Shown here in pieces: positions 35,716 through 45,662 of a stretch of 64,000 nt of DNA (within the stretch, counting starts at the first letter, position 1; every line of letters begins with the position of its first letter). The position numbers and the translations under genes were made by a program. The stretch comes from an uncultured Roseobacter sp. (GTDB taxonomy: Bacteria > Pseudomonadota > Alphaproteobacteria > Rhodobacterales > Rhodobacteraceae), in contig NZ_CANLNE010000003.1 in NCBI RefSeq assembly GCF_947492555.1, forward strand, positions 1,087,255 through 1,151,254, read 5' to 3'. Under the pieces are notes generated by a model, which was not told the DNA's origin, ran no database searches, and saw only the letters and a program-made list of their open reading frames with translations.

Positions 35716-36402
35716 CTAATTCAGCTTTTGACGGTCCGTCAACGAGACTGACAAGGACGAGACGCGGGCGGACAAGGTTTTTACTTCATCTGCAATCACG
35801 GTGAAGCCCTTGCCCAAATCGCCGACCCGTGCGGCCTCAATCGACGCATTGGTCGCCACCATGTTGATCACCCGTCCGATCTTGCCGATCTCCATGGCAA
35901 TGGTACTGGTATGATCCTTGACGTCCGCGCGCCCCTTGTCGTTGAGCTCCAGGAAGAAGGTGCCCAGCTCCGCGCTGAAGGCGCTGACACCTTTTGCAAC
36001 ACGCGTGCAGCACAAATCATACATGTTGCCAACCGGACGAAACCCGCGCACTTCACCCTCCGACACGGTGCACCGGCTGATGATCCTGTCCAACTCTTCC
36101 AGCGCTTCCATCATGTCGGACAGCTGCTTGGCGAGGCTCTCCGGCAGGCTCACACCATGCGGTGCCAGATGGTCGCTTTCGAGGGCACGCGCCGTGGCAC
36201 ACCCCTCCTGAATTTTCCGCACCGCATCGGTGAAGTCCTCAGCAGTGACATGCTGCTCCCCTTCGGCTTCAGCCTCCATGTGATGGATCAGGATTTGCAT
36301 GGCTGCCACGCGGACAGGGGCGATCTTTGACAGAATGAGATGCAGAGTGCGTTCCAGCGTCACCTGATTTTCAGAAGTGGCATTCTTTGATTTCGAGGAC
36401 AT
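35716..36402 (-). CDS. Small soluble chemoreceptor-like protein (MCP hairpin tip only), second copy
   Basis: 228 residues, no signal peptide or membrane segment. About 165 helical residues of unassigned fold are followed by an MCP hairpin tip (TNASIEAARVGDLGKGF, VIADEVKTLSARV), after which the protein ends. The layout copies that of the protein at 5999–6721, with clearly diverged front halves. Cys-containing stretch NMYDLCCTRVAKGV is a feature of this copy only. No chemotaxis genes are adjacent; lon lies 198 bp downstream on the same strand. Function unknown. Confidence 0.75.
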   Translation of the reverse strand: MSSKSKNATSENQVTLERTLHLILSKIAPVRVAAMQILIHHMEAEAEGEQHVTAEDFTDAVRKIQEGCATARALESDHLAPHGVSLPESLAKQLSDMMEALEELDRIISRCTVSEGEVRGFRPVGNMYDLCCTRVAKGVSAFSAELGTFFLELNDKGRADVKDHTSTIAMEIGKIGRVINMVATNASIEAARVGDLGKGFTVIADEVKTLSARVSSLSVSLTDRQKLN

Positions 36403-36505
36403 CTGGGCAACTCCGATACAATACGGCTGTTATCTAGGCTGCCACCGGTTAAGCTTGCGTTAAGTTGCGCATCCGCTGTTACAAAAACACACGGAAAATG
36501 CTGGC

Positions 36506-37633
36506 CTAAAGCGGCTCGATATCGCCCTCGGCCCGGCCTGCGTGAAAGGCTCTCTCCCACGCTATAAAACGGCCCTCGCTTACGGCCTCCCGCATCCCCT
36601 GCATCAGGTCCTGGTAGTAGGTCAGGTTGTGCCAGGTCAGCAGCATCGACGAGATGATCTCCTGACTGCGGAACACATGGTGCAGATAGGCGCGACTGTA
36701 GCTGCGGCATGCCGGACAGCGGCAATCCTCATCCAGCGGGCGCGGATCATCGGCGTGCCGCGCGTTCTTGATGTTGACCACCCCGCGCCGGGTGAACACC
36801 TGCCCGGTGCGCCCCGACCGGCTCGGCAACACGCAATCCATCATGTCGATGCCGCGCTTCACGGCGCCCACGATGTCATCGGGCTTGCCGACCCCCATAA
36901 GATAGCGCGGCTTGTCCTCGGGCAGCTGATCTGCGGCAAAATCCAAGCAGCCGAACATCGCCTCCTGCCCTTCCCCTACGGCCAGCCCCCCGACGGCATA
37001 TCCGTCAAACCCGATCTCGGTCAGCGCTGCCGCACTTTCGGCCCGGAAGTCCTCTTCCAGCCCGCCCTGCTGGATGCCAAAGAGCGCATGGCCCGGGCGA
37101 TCTCCGAAAGCCTCGCGCGAGCGCTGCGCCCACCGCATCGAGAGCCGCATCGACTCCGCGATCACGCCACGCTCCGCCGGCAGCGCCGGGCATTCATCGA
37201 AACACATCACGATGTCGGAGCCCAGCAGCCGCTGGATCTCCATCGAGCGCTCCGGCGTGATTTCGTGTTTGGACCCGTCGATGTGGCTCTTGAAGGTCAC
37301 GCCGCGCTCGGTGAGCTTGCGCAGCGCGGCCAGGCTCATGACCTGAAAGCCCCCGGAATCAGTCAGGATCGGTCGTTCCCAGTTCATGAACCTGTGCAAC
37401 CCGCCCAGGCGGTCGATCCGTTCTGCCGTCGGGCGCAGCATCAGGTGATAGGTGTTGCCCAGCAGGATATCCGCGCCGGTTTCGCGCACGGACGTGGGCA
37501 TCATCGCCTTGACCGTCGCCGCAGTGCCCACCGGCATGAAGGCCGGCGTGCGGATGTCGCCCCGCGGGGTCGAGATCACACCAACCCGTGCCTTCCCGTC
37601 GCTGCCCTCTTTTGCAAAGCTGAACCGCTGCAT
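36506..37633 (-). CDS. tgt: tRNA-guanine transglycosylase
   Basis: Exchanges guanine for preQ1 at the wobble position of tRNAs for Asp, Asn, His and Tyr during queuosine synthesis. 375 residues. Catalytic Asp region in [12 protein letters not shown], nucleophile Asp in [19 protein letters not shown] region, and zinc ligands in [16 protein letters not shown]. Start 37633 ([11 protein letters not shown]) follows AAGGATGATGCG. Divergent from the SPFH gene 78 bp away. Confidence 0.97.
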   Translation of the reverse strand: MQRFSFAKEGSDGKARVGVISTPRGDIRTPAFMPVGTAATVKAMMPTSVRETGADILLGNTYHLMLRPTAERIDRLGGLHRFMNWERPILTDSGGFQVMSLAALRKLTERGVTFKSHIDGSKHEITPERSMEIQRLLGSDIVMCFDECPALPAERGVIAESMRLSMRWAQRSREAFGDRPGHALFGIQQGGLEEDFRAESAAALTEIGFDGYAVGGLAVGEGQEAMFGCLDFAADQLPEDKPRYLMGVGKPDDIVGAVKRGIDMMDCVLPSRSGRTGQVFTRRGVVNIKNARHADDPRPLDEDCRCPACRSYSRAYLHHVFRSQEIISSMLLTWHNLTYYQDLMQGMREAVSEGRFIAWERAFHAGRAEGDIEPL

Positions 37634-37711
37634 CGCATCATCCTTTTTCGCCTGCTCAGCGCGATACCGCCCCACGCCTGAACTTGCAATCTGACGCATG
37701 AGGCGTCACCT

Positions 37712-38644
37712 ATGACAACAAGGAAATTATCAGAGAAAGTGCCTGCCTTGGATATTGAAACCCTGATCATCTCGCTGATCGAAAGCTCGCTGGTCTTCCT
37801 GCTGCTGGCCGCGCTCTTCATCGTTCTGATCGTCAAGGCGGTCAAGATCGTGCCGCAGTCGGAAAAATACGTGATCGAGCGTTTTGGTCGCCTGCGCGCG
37901 GTGCTTGGGCCAGGGATCAACCTGATCGTGCCCTTCATCGACCGCGTGGCCCATGAAATCTCCATCCTCGAGCGGCAGCTGCCCAACGCGAGCCAGGACG
38001 CGATCACCAAGGACAACGTGCTGGTGCAGGTCGAAACATCGGTCTTCTACCGCATCACCGAGCCGGAACGTACCGTCTACCGCATCCGCGATGTGGACGC
38101 GGCCATTGCCACCACCGTCGCCGGAATCGTTCGGGCGGAAATTGGCAAGATGGATCTGGATGATGTGCAGGCCAACCGCGCGCAGCTGATCACCACGATC
38201 AAAGCGCTGGTCGAGGACGCGGTGGACGATTGGGGCATCGAAGTGACCCGCGCCGAAATCCTCGACGTGAACCTCGACCAGGCCACCCGCGATGCGATGC
38301 TGCAGCAGCTCAACGCCGAGCGCGCCCGTCGCGCACAGGTCACAGAGGCCGAAGGCTCCAAACGCGCCGTGGAACTGGCTGCCGACGCCGAGCTATATGC
38401 CTCCGAGCAGACCGCCAAGGCCCGCCGCATTCTCGCCGATGCCGAAGCCTATGCGACCCAGGTGGTCGCTCAGGCCATCAACGAAAACGGGCTCGAGGCG
38501 GCGCAATACCAGATCGCGCTGAAACAGGTGGAATCGCTCAACGCGCTTGGCGCAGGCGACGGCAAGCAGACCATCGTGGTGCCGACGCAGGCCATTGAGG
38601 CCTTCGGCGACGCCTTCAAGATGCTCAAAGGTCGTGGCGCATGA
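37712..38644 (+). CDS. SPFH/Band 7 membrane protein (QmcA/stomatin-like)
   Basis: 310 residues with one N-terminal membrane helix (about 20–42, SLVFLLLAALFIVLIVKAV) and an SPFH domain (about 43–210: VPQSEKYVIERFGRLRAVLGPG, EVTRAEILDVNLDQATRD), then a coiled coil rich in Ala/Glu/Arg. QmcA-type proteins form ring scaffolds in lipid microdomains, with NfeD partners; the following nfeD gene overlaps by four bases. Specific role here inferred only from the pair. Confidence 0.92.
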   Translation: MTTRKLSEKVPALDIETLIISLIESSLVFLLLAALFIVLIVKAVKIVPQSEKYVIERFGRLRAVLGPGINLIVPFIDRVAHEISILERQLPNASQDAITKDNVLVQVETSVFYRITEPERTVYRIRDVDAAIATTVAGIVRAEIGKMDLDDVQANRAQLITTIKALVEDAVDDWGIEVTRAEILDVNLDQATRDAMLQQLNAERARRAQVTEAEGSKRAVELAADAELYASEQTAKARRILADAEAYATQVVAQAINENGLEAAQYQIALKQVESLNALGAGDGKQTIVVPTQAIEAFGDAFKMLKGRGA

Positions 38645-38916
38645 GCGAGCTTCTGAACCTCTGGTGGGTCTGGACCGCCGCCGCCCTTGCGCTGGCGGTG
38701 ATTGAAGTGCTGGTCCCCGGGTTCATCTTCCTCGGCTTTGCGATTGGCGCTCTGGCGATGGTGGGGATCATTTTTGCAACCCCCGGTCTCAGCGCCCCGG
38801 CCCTGCTGGCGATCTTTGGCGGCCTGTCGCTGGTGGCGTGGATCGGCCTGCGCATGGCCTTCCGCAAACAGTCCTCCGGCGCCAAAATCGTACATCAGGA
38901 CATTAACGACAACTGA
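38641..38916 (+). CDS. NfeD-family membrane protein (short form)
   Basis: 91 residues, three predicted membrane segments (WTAAALALAVIEVLVPGFIFLGFAIGALAM region, then an internal helix), N-terminal WWVWTAAALALA typical of short NfeD. Lacks the protease and large C-terminal OB domain of long NfeD. Overlaps the SPFH gene by ATGA, so the two form the stomatin/NfeD pair. Confidence 0.88.
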   Translation: MSELLNLWWVWTAAALALAVIEVLVPGFIFLGFAIGALAMVGIIFATPGLSAPALLAIFGGLSLVAWIGLRMAFRKQSSGAKIVHQDINDN

Positions 38917-38929
38917 GGGTTTCATGGGG

Positions 38930-39000
38930 CGCCGCCCCATACCCCGGGATATTTCGGGCCAGAAGAAGCCGGCCTGTCTTCTCTTGGCTGCAAATATCCC
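38930..39000. repeat. Palindromic intergenic repeat (two facing half-units)
   Basis: GGGATATTT (38946–38954) pairs perfectly with AAATATCCC (38992–39000). Inside these arms CCAGAAGAAG (38959–38968) faces CTTCTCTTGG (38978–38987), pairing 8 of 10. Before the unit is GGGGCGCCGCCCC (38936–38940 region). The reverse complement of the left half recurs at 47450–47477 (CTTCTTCTGG-N4-AAATATCCCGGGG, 23 of 27 positions identical in that block). It may act as a terminator or transcript-end hairpin after nfeD. Confidence 0.6.
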
Positions 39001-39093
39001 CGCCGGAGGCATATTTCTTTTGCTAAAGCCCTCCGGTTGAGATCAGCCTGGTCACCTGCTACCCCAGCCGACAACTAAAAAGGGGGATGTTTG

Positions 39094-40476
39094 ATGGAAA
39101 AGCTCACGTTTGGTTGGGAAGAATGGGTGTCGCTGCCCGACCTTGGCTTGCCTGCGGTCAAGGCCAAGGTGGACACCGGCGCGCGCACTTCGGCGCTGCA
39201 CGCCCACGACATCGAGGTCTTCGGTCCCGCCAAACACCCCAAGGTGCGTTTCAATGTGCACCCCATCGCGGGGCGCGCAGATATGGCCATCACCTGTTCC
39301 GCCCCGCTCGTGGATCGGCGTGAGGTGACTTCTTCGAATGGCGAGGCTGAGCAACGCTTCGTAATTGCCTCCACTCTGAGTGTGGCGGATCAAAGCTGGC
39401 CCATTGAGATCACCCTGACCAACCGCGCCAGCATGTCCTCGCGCATGTTGCTGGGCCGTCAGGCGCTGAGCGATCACATCTCGATCTCGCCCACGGAAAA
39501 GCACCTGCAGCCGGAGCTGAGCTACGATGACTACCACACCGCCGCGCTGAAACGTCGCGCGCCCAAACGTGCTCTGCGCATCGCCGTGCTCAGCCGCGAG
39601 GATAATTATTCGACCCGCCGCCTCGTCGAGGTTGGCGAGGCGCGTGGTCACACCGTCGAGGTGATCAACACCACACGCTGCTATATGGCGATCAACGCCA
39701 TGGCGCCCGAGGTGCACTACGACGGCAAGCGCCTGCCCCGCTACGACGCGGTAATCCCGCGCATCGGGGCCTCCGTCACCTCCTACGGCACCGCGATCAT
39801 CCGCCAGTTTGAGACCATCGGCACCTATTGCGTGAACGGCTCGGCGGGCATCACCGCCAGCCGCGACAAGCTGCACGCGCATCAGATCCTGGCCTCCAAG
39901 AAAATCGGCATGCCCACCACGGCTTTTGCCGCCTCGCCCAAGGACACTTCAAACCTGATGGGCCTCGTGGGCACCGCCCCGCTGATCGTGAAACTCCTGG
40001 AATCGACCCAAGGCAAGGGCGTCGTGCTGGCAGAGACCAAGAAAGCCGCGGAATCGGTCATCGACGCCTTTCGCGGGCTCAAGGCGAACTTCCTTGTGCA
40101 GGATTTCGTTAAAGAGGCCGCTGGAGAAGACATCCGCTGCCTCGTGATCGCTGGAAAGGTCGTGGCAGCAATGAAACGCACCGGCGCGGAAGGTGACTTT
40201 CGCTCCAACCTGCATCGGGGCGGGTCGGCCAAAGTGGTGCGGATCACCAAGGCAGAACGCGACACCGCCGTGCGCGCCGCGCGCGCCTTTGGCCTCGGCA
40301 AGGCCGGCGTGGACCTGCTGCGCTCAGAGAGCGGGCCCAAGGTTTTGGAGGTCAACTCCTCCCCCGGTTTCGAAGGTATCGAAACGGCAACCGGCAAGGA
40401 TATCGTCGGCAAACTCTATGACGAGATTGAAGCCCGCGTGAAACCGCAACCCGTGCGCAAACGCGCACGAAGCTAA
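39094..40476 (+). CDS. RimK-type glutamate ligase fused to RimB-like (DUF785) domain
   Basis: 460 residues. Residues about 1–140 form a retropepsin-like domain of the RimB/'ATP-dependent zinc protease' DUF785 family, with [12 protein letters not shown] giving the DTGA motif at 27–30. Residues about 155–445 are an ATP-grasp ligase like Rim[52 protein letters not shown]. RimK adds glutamates to ribosomal protein S6 in gammaproteobacteria, where RimB is separate. Start ATG 39094, GGGGG seven bases upstream. Function in alphaproteobacteria inferred. Confidence 0.88.
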   Translation: MEKLTFGWEEWVSLPDLGLPAVKAKVDTGARTSALHAHDIEVFGPAKHPKVRFNVHPIAGRADMAITCSAPLVDRREVTSSNGEAEQRFVIASTLSVADQSWPIEITLTNRASMSSRMLLGRQALSDHISISPTEKHLQPELSYDDYHTAALKRRAPKRALRIAVLSREDNYSTRRLVEVGEARGHTVEVINTTRCYMAINAMAPEVHYDGKRLPRYDAVIPRIGASVTSYGTAIIRQFETIGTYCVNGSAGITASRDKLHAHQILASKKIGMPTTAFAASPKDTSNLMGLVGTAPLIVKLLESTQGKGVVLAETKKAAESVIDAFRGLKANFLVQDFVKEAAGEDIRCLVIAGKVVAAMKRTGAEGDFRSNLHRGGSAKVVRITKAERDTAVRAARAFGLGKAGVDLLRSESGPKVLEVNSSPGFEGIETATGKDIVGKLYDEIEARVKPQPVRKRARS

Positions 40477-40738
40477 CTTTAAAGTCACGCCACAACCGTC
40501 GGGCCACCAAGTCTTTTTGGGCCAGCACGGCTTCACGTTTCCAGACATTGGGGTGTAGAACGGCCGATGTTCATAAGAAACATGCCGCACGGGCGGTCCG
40601 ATGTGATCACCGACGTGCGCCCTGCCCACACTCCGCGACCAAACCGAACCGATAGAGTGCACCTGCATCTTGTGCCGCGCCAGAAGGTTCCTAGATGAAA
40701 GGCATGCCGAAAAATGGGCGCGGGGGAGCATCAGGATC

Positions 40739-41518
40739 ATGAAAAGCATTGTTGTTGCAAGTGACCTGTCAGACCGGTCACGACAGGCGTTGAGCCGCGC
40801 CGTCAATCTGGCTGCTGACACGAACGCCGAACTGACCGTGCTGCATGTGGTAGACGAAGCCATCCCCGCCAACCTGTCGAACCAGGTGCAGGTAGGGGCC
40901 AAGACGCTGCTGGCCGAACAAGTGGCGGCAGATGCGAAAGATCGGGATATCGCGGTCACCGTCACGGTTGACGTCGGCGACGCGATTGAGATCATCGGCG
41001 CGGTGACTGAGAGCACCAAGGCTGACCTGCTGGTTGTCGGTCTTCATCGCCGACGGAAGTTTCTGGACCAGATTCGGGAAACGACCATGGAGCATCTGAT
41101 CAGGTCGAGCGACATACCTGTGCTCCTTGTCGCCGGACAGGCAGATCACGACTACAGCCATGTTCTAAGCGGCGTCGCCCTATCCGAGGTCTGCGCCACA
41201 GCGTTGCGGAAAATTCCGATGCTCGCCCCGCAGGCCGACCTCACGATTTTCAATGCGCATGAAGTGTCGTTCCGCAAGGAAACCGAGCAGGAGTACGAGA
41301 CGTGGAAAGCCATGAACCCGCTGCCCGAGGGTCTGCCCGACCCGGTCTTTGTTGAAGCCAGCGCCGCCGATGCGTTGGAGACTATCATGAAAGACGGCGA
41401 CTACGATCTGCTGGCGATTGGCGGACATACGCGTTCCAGCGCCGGCAGATACATCCTGGGTGGGTTCACGGCGGGACTGATCCGCAATCCGCCCTGTGAT
41501 CTTCTGATTGCAAAATAG
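40739..41518 (+). CDS. Universal stress protein, two tandem USP domains
   Basis: 259 residues. First domain starts MKSIVVASDLSDRSRQALSRAVNLAA (ATP-site Asp) with the G-x2-G-x9-G(S/T)-type end VVGLHRRRKFLDQIRETTMEHLIRSSDIPVLLV; second domain from about 143 (SHVLSGVALSEVCATALRKI) with AIGGHTRSSAGRYILGGFTAGLI. UspE-like doubled form. Not part of a clear operon; the 262 bp upstream contain no element I can assign. Confidence 0.9.
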   Translation: MKSIVVASDLSDRSRQALSRAVNLAADTNAELTVLHVVDEAIPANLSNQVQVGAKTLLAEQVAADAKDRDIAVTVTVDVGDAIEIIGAVTESTKADLLVVGLHRRRKFLDQIRETTMEHLIRSSDIPVLLVAGQADHDYSHVLSGVALSEVCATALRKIPMLAPQADLTIFNAHEVSFRKETEQEYETWKAMNPLPEGLPDPVFVEASAADALETIMKDGDYDLLAIGGHTRSSAGRYILGGFTAGLIRNPPCDLLIAK

Positions 41519-41704
41519 AACGGGTTTTACCCAATGACAGTGCCTGCCTTCGGAAACGCAGCCTGACTCTACGTCTTTGCGGTCGGTTGAAGACTGACGC
41601 GACAAAAGCATCGCGCCAACCCTCACGTTTATGAGCATCTTACTATCAATCAACCCCATACGGTCCGGATTATACGACAACCCGGCCTTTGCGCGGCAGC
41701 GGGC

Positions 41705-43507
41705 TCACCGCCCGTTGTGATATACGTCCTGCAACCCATGGACGGGGGTGTCGATACCCTCCATCCGGGCCTTGATCTGCAGCGACAGGAACTGCGAGTA
41801 ATGTCGCGACTGATGCAGGTTGCCGCCATGCATCCACAGGTTCTCGACCTGTGTCGGCTTCCACATATTGCGCTGTTCACCTTCCCAAGGCCCCGGGTCC
41901 TTGGGCGTGTCCGAACCCAGCCCCCAGACCTTGCCAACACGGTCTGCGGTCTCCTGGTCAATAAGGTCCGCAACCCAGCCGTTCATCGAGCCATAGCCGG
42001 TGGCATAGACGATCACATCCGCCTCCAGCTTGGTGCCATCGTCGAGCACCACACCGTCCTCGACCACCTCAGTGACCTGCCCGGCCTTGAGCTTGATCTT
42101 GCCGTCGATGATCAGCTGGCTGGCACCGACATCGATGTAATAGCCTGACCCCCGTCGCAGGTACTTCATGAACAGCCCGGACTCGTCCGCGCCCCAATCC
42201 AGCTGAAAGCCCGCCTTCTCAAGTCCCGCATAAAACGCTGCATCCACCTCCTTGATCTTGTCGTAAACCGGGATCTGGAATTCATGCAGGATTTTGTAGG
42301 GCAGCGAGGCAAAGATCAGGTCCGCCTTATGGTGCGTGACCCCAGCCTCCACCGCGCGTTCGGAATAAAGATCTCCCAGACCGATCTCCATCAAGGGCTC
42401 CGAGCGTACGATATGGGTGGACGACCGCTGCACCATGGTCACATCCACATCCGCCTCCCAAAGGGCGGCGCAGATGTCATGCGCGGAATTGTTCGATCCG
42501 ATGACCACCGCCTTCTTGCCTTTGTAGGCGTCCGGGCCGGGGTGCTTGCTGGAATGGTGCTGATCCCCCTTGAACCGCTCCATGCCCGGGAAGTTCGGCA
42601 CATTTGCCTTGCCCGACATGCCGGTGGCAAAGACAAGCTGCGTGGGCCGCAGCACGACCTCTTCGCCATCCCGGTCCACCTTGACGACCCACTCGCCAGC
42701 ACCCGCATCCCACTCGGCTTTCTCAACCGTCGAGCTGGTCCAGTAATTCAGCTCCATGATCTTGGTGTACATCTCCAACCAGTCACCGATCTTGTCCTTG
42801 GGCGCAAAGACGGGCCAGTTCGGCGGGAAGGGCAAATAGGGCAGATGGTCGTACCAGACCGGGTCATGCAGGCAGAGCGATTTGTAGCGGTTGCGCCATG
42901 AATCCCCCGGCTTGTCATTCTTCTCCACGATGATCGTGGGCACGCCAAGCTGCCGCAGCCGCGCGCCAAGTGCGATGCCGCCCTGCCCGCCACCAATGAT
43001 CACCGTATAGGGCTGTGTCTTGTAGCCAAGCTCTGTCCGCTCTTTCTCGATCTCTTCGGCCCATGTGAGCCGGTGTTTTCCAGCACCGTGCTTGGCCCCC
43101 AAAGGTCGTTCATAGCCCAGCGGCTCTTCGTAGCCCTTCAGCTCGACCATCGTTGTCAGCAGCGTCCAGATCAGCCCATCCTTGAGCCGTACCAACCCAT
43201 ACCCTCGCGCGACACCAGTCTCGAAACTGATCCACGCGGTGATGATGCCCCCCTCCTCTGTGGGCAATTCACCATCGGCGATTTTCCAGGCCGATGGCTT
43301 GGTGGCACCAAGCTGCGCGCTCAACATATCGCGCACCGGATCCTGCCCTTCCATCGTCTTGATGTTCCACGTAAAGCTGACCAGATCGCGCCAAAAGCAA
43401 TCGGTCTGGAACATCGCGACCGCAGCATCGATCTCTTCGGCCGCCAGGGCCGCTCCAAATCTGTCCAGAAAATCAGTCACTTGGTCATTAATCGTCGTGT
43501 CAAGCAT
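41705..43507 (-). CDS. Flavin-dependent monooxygenase with N-terminal NTF2-like domain
   Basis: 600 residues. Residues about 1–140 form an NTF2/SnoaL-like domain (VTDFLDRFGAALAAEEIDAAVAMFQTDCFWRDL). FAD-binding Rossmann motif VIIGGGQGGIALGARL near 170, FMO-identity stretch FKGDQHHSSKHPG, NADP-binding VVIGSNNSAHDICAAL near 345, and a late YATGYGSMNGW. This resembles YUCCA/FMO-type enzymes that oxygenate N, S or carboxylic substrates. The NTF2 front is unusual. Start 43507 after GGGAGGTGG. Substrate unknown. Confidence 0.88.
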   Translation of the reverse strand: MLDTTINDQVTDFLDRFGAALAAEEIDAAVAMFQTDCFWRDLVSFTWNIKTMEGQDPVRDMLSAQLGATKPSAWKIADGELPTEEGGIITAWISFETGVARGYGLVRLKDGLIWTLLTTMVELKGYEEPLGYERPLGAKHGAGKHRLTWAEEIEKERTELGYKTQPYTVIIGGGQGGIALGARLRQLGVPTIIVEKNDKPGDSWRNRYKSLCLHDPVWYDHLPYLPFPPNWPVFAPKDKIGDWLEMYTKIMELNYWTSSTVEKAEWDAGAGEWVVKVDRDGEEVVLRPTQLVFATGMSGKANVPNFPGMERFKGDQHHSSKHPGPDAYKGKKAVVIGSNNSAHDICAALWEADVDVTMVQRSSTHIVRSEPLMEIGLGDLYSERAVEAGVTHHKADLIFASLPYKILHEFQIPVYDKIKEVDAAFYAGLEKAGFQLDWGADESGLFMKYLRRGSGYYIDVGASQLIIDGKIKLKAGQVTEVVEDGVVLDDGTKLEADVIVYATGYGSMNGWVADLIDQETADRVGKVWGLGSDTPKDPGPWEGEQRNMWKPTQVENLWMHGGNLHQSRHYSQFLSLQIKARMEGIDTPVHGLQDVYHNGR

Positions 43508-44355
43508 GCATCCACCTCCCGCTAGACTGGTCCGAGTTTGGCAGAATTGATGCGTACAGGCGACATATTCCTGTGAGTGAGCGCCGTTTCGGCGGCTCCG
43601 GCCAAGCGCCACCGTAAGACAGCAGCGCGTTGCAGTATCCCGAAGAAGGCTGACAAAGCCGCACACAGGGGCGCGGCGACAGAAAAACGCTTCTCCCGGA
43701 CACCCAGCTTGGGCCAGCCGCAGACAGAATGCTGTTTGATGATCGACTGCCTGTGTCCGGTTCCATCAGCACTGCAGGGGCATAGGTGCCCGTTTATGCT
43801 AAGGATGTAGAGACGCCAGTGTCGAACGCAAGAACCTCCGATCCGTTTGCTTGCGGACATTTGGGCGCGCTTAGACCTTTGACACCGACGTGTTGCCGGG
43901 AGCCCGTTTGAACGTTTTGCCGCATGAAGGCGACGACCGGTCCAACTCCAAAGTTCTGGCAACGATTGAAGCCCTTTGGTGTCCCACTGCATCCCCGGCG
44001 GCGTTCTGTGCGCGAGACGGCAAGTAGAGCGCCAGGAGATCGCGCGCTTTCCCATCATTGGACACGGGTCGGAACCATGCCATCAATCATGGCCTCCCGC
44101 GAGACATGGCTTCCGGTTGGCTGGCGAGCCGGACGCGCCGCACGGGCGGGAACTGTGTTGATGTAACCGAAAACCTTGCAAGCAGCTTTAGCCTGCTTGG
44201 ACAAAACTATTTGCAGCCAATATCCGTCTCCTTCACTGAAAAACTCCGTGTCCCGCACCATCCATCCCAGATGTCGCCGCACAATCACTGACCGCCCCCT
44301 TTACGCTCCCGTCGTGATTCCTATATAAAACACTAAGGAATAAGAGAGGCCCTCG
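43508..44355. other. Gene-free stretch of ~850 bp
   Basis: Between the flavin monooxygenase start and sufT no frame shows convincing coding signs: open frames on either strand are full of rare Cys/Trp/Arg runs and overlap one another. It contains a small hairpin (GGGCA-tagg-TGCCC near 43780) and tracts of AT bias before 44320. It probably holds the monooxygenase promoter and the sufT promoter, and could be the remains of a decayed gene; I see no recognisable protein fragment. Confidence 0.5.
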
Positions 44356-44718
44356 ATGAACAATTCCCCCGAACCGCTGGAAGGTGCGCCCCTGATTGCG
44401 CCCTCATCGACCGATCACCCGCTCTATGAGCAGGTCGTCGAAGCCTGCCGTACCGTCTATGATCCCGAAATTCCGGTGAATATCTACGAACTAGGCCTGA
44501 TCTACACCATTGATATCAGCGGCGAAAATGAAGTGGCGATCAAAATGTCGCTGACCGCACCCGGCTGTCCCGTCGCGGGCGAAATGCCTGGCTGGGTGGC
44601 CGATGCGGTGGAACCTCTGCCCGGTGTGAAGCAGGTTGATGTCGAGCTTGTCTGGGAACCGCCCTGGGGCATGGATATGATGTCGGACGAGGCGCGGCTT
44701 GAATTGGGCTTCATGTAA
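44356..44718 (+). CDS. sufT: SufT / MIP18 (DUF59)-type Fe–S maturation protein
   Basis: 120 residues. DUF59 motif: VYDPEIPVNIYELGLIY with DPE, SLTAPGCPVAGEMPGWV with the conserved Cys, and VELVWEPPWGMDMM. Helps mature Fe–S proteins. Start follows AGAGAGG. First of a short group with an acetyltransferase and an IscA-like carrier, as in suf-type clusters, though sufBCDS is not in the window. Confidence 0.9.
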   Translation: MNNSPEPLEGAPLIAPSSTDHPLYEQVVEACRTVYDPEIPVNIYELGLIYTIDISGENEVAIKMSLTAPGCPVAGEMPGWVADAVEPLPGVKQVDVELVWEPPWGMDMMSDEARLELGFM

Positions 44719-44727
44719 GACCCCAGC

Positions 44728-45294
44728 ATGACAACAGAAAAAGATAAGATGATCGCAGGGGCGCTCTACCGGCCCGGCGACGCAGAGCTTGTACGGGAAC
44801 GTGCCGCAAGCCAAGCCCTGCAACGGCGCTACAACGGCACAATCGTCTCGGACGCAGATGAACGCAAAGATGTTCTGGATCAATGGCTTGGGTCGCGCGG
44901 TTCAAGTTGCTCCATCCGCATACCCTTTTATGTCGACTACGGGTACAACATCCACCTGGGGTCGGATGTCTTTTTCAACTACGGTTGTGTGCTGCTCGAC
45001 GTCTGCCCCATCCGGATCGGGGATATGACGCAAGTGGGACCGATGGTGCAGATCCTCACCGCCGATCACCCGCGTGATGCCGCAAGCCGTGATGCCGGGC
45101 TTGAGTTTGGCCAACCCATTGAAATTGGGCGCAATGTCTGGATCGGCGGCGGGGCCCTGATCCTGCCCGGTATCACCATCGGCGATGATGCCGTGATCGG
45201 CGCCGGTGCCGTGGTCACGCGGGATGTGCCATCCGGTGTCACTGTTGCCGGAAATCCGGCGAGACCGCTTGTCCCGCGCGGCCCGACTACATAG
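44728..45294 (+). CDS. Sugar O-acetyltransferase (maltose/galactoside O-acetyltransferase family, left-handed beta-helix)
   Basis: 188 residues with the helical N-terminal mac domain ([29 protein letters not shown]) and hexapeptide repeats ([29 protein letters not shown] with the catalytic His, [36 protein letters not shown]). NodL/Maa-like. Acetyl acceptor unknown. Begins nine bases after sufT stop. Confidence 0.9.
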   Translation: MTTEKDKMIAGALYRPGDAELVRERAASQALQRRYNGTIVSDADERKDVLDQWLGSRGSSCSIRIPFYVDYGYNIHLGSDVFFNYGCVLLDVCPIRIGDMTQVGPMVQILTADHPRDAASRDAGLEFGQPIEIGRNVWIGGGALILPGITIGDDAVIGAGAVVTRDVPSGVTVAGNPARPLVPRGPTT

Positions 45295-45317
45295 ATTAGG
45301 TTCAAAGGAGCACAGCG

Positions 45318-45662
45318 ATGTTTGGCATTCCCGGCAAGCAGGCCGTTACGCTTACACCGAAGGCCGCCGCACAGGTGGCGAAACTCATGACCTCCGCAGG
45401 TCATGCGGGGTTGCGCATTGGCGTCAAGAAAGGCGGCTGTGCGGGCATGGAATACACCATGGAGTACGTCGAGGCGACCGATCCCAACGACGAGATTGTC
45501 GAACAGGACGGCGCGCGCGTGATGATCGCCCCCATGGCGCAGATGTTCCTCTTCGGGACCGAGATCGACTACGAGACGTCACTGCTCGAAAGCGGCTTCA
45601 AGTTCCGCAACCCCAACGTGACCGAAGCCTGCGGCTGCGGGGAATCAATCAAGTTCGGCTGA
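45318..45662 (+). CDS. HesB/IscA-family iron–sulfur cluster carrier
   Basis: 114 residues. The three cluster cysteines are present: GGCAGMEY and EACGCGESI (Cys-X-Cys). SufA/ErpA-like. AAAGGAG precedes the ATG. Its 3' end overlaps the convergent oxygenase gene by 18 bases. Together with SufT it suggests a small Fe–S assembly locus. Confidence 0.92.
   Translation: MFGIPGKQAVTLTPKAAAQVAKLMTSAGHAGLRIGVKKGGCAGMEYTMEYVEATDPNDEIVEQDGARVMIAPMAQMFLFGTEIDYETSLLESGFKFRNPNVTEACGCGESIKFG

Noticed and set aside
43522..44058. 178-codon minus-strand frame upstream of the flavin monooxygenase
   Set aside because: Cys/Trp/Arg-rich, several overlapping alternative frames, no ribosome site; not supported as a gene.
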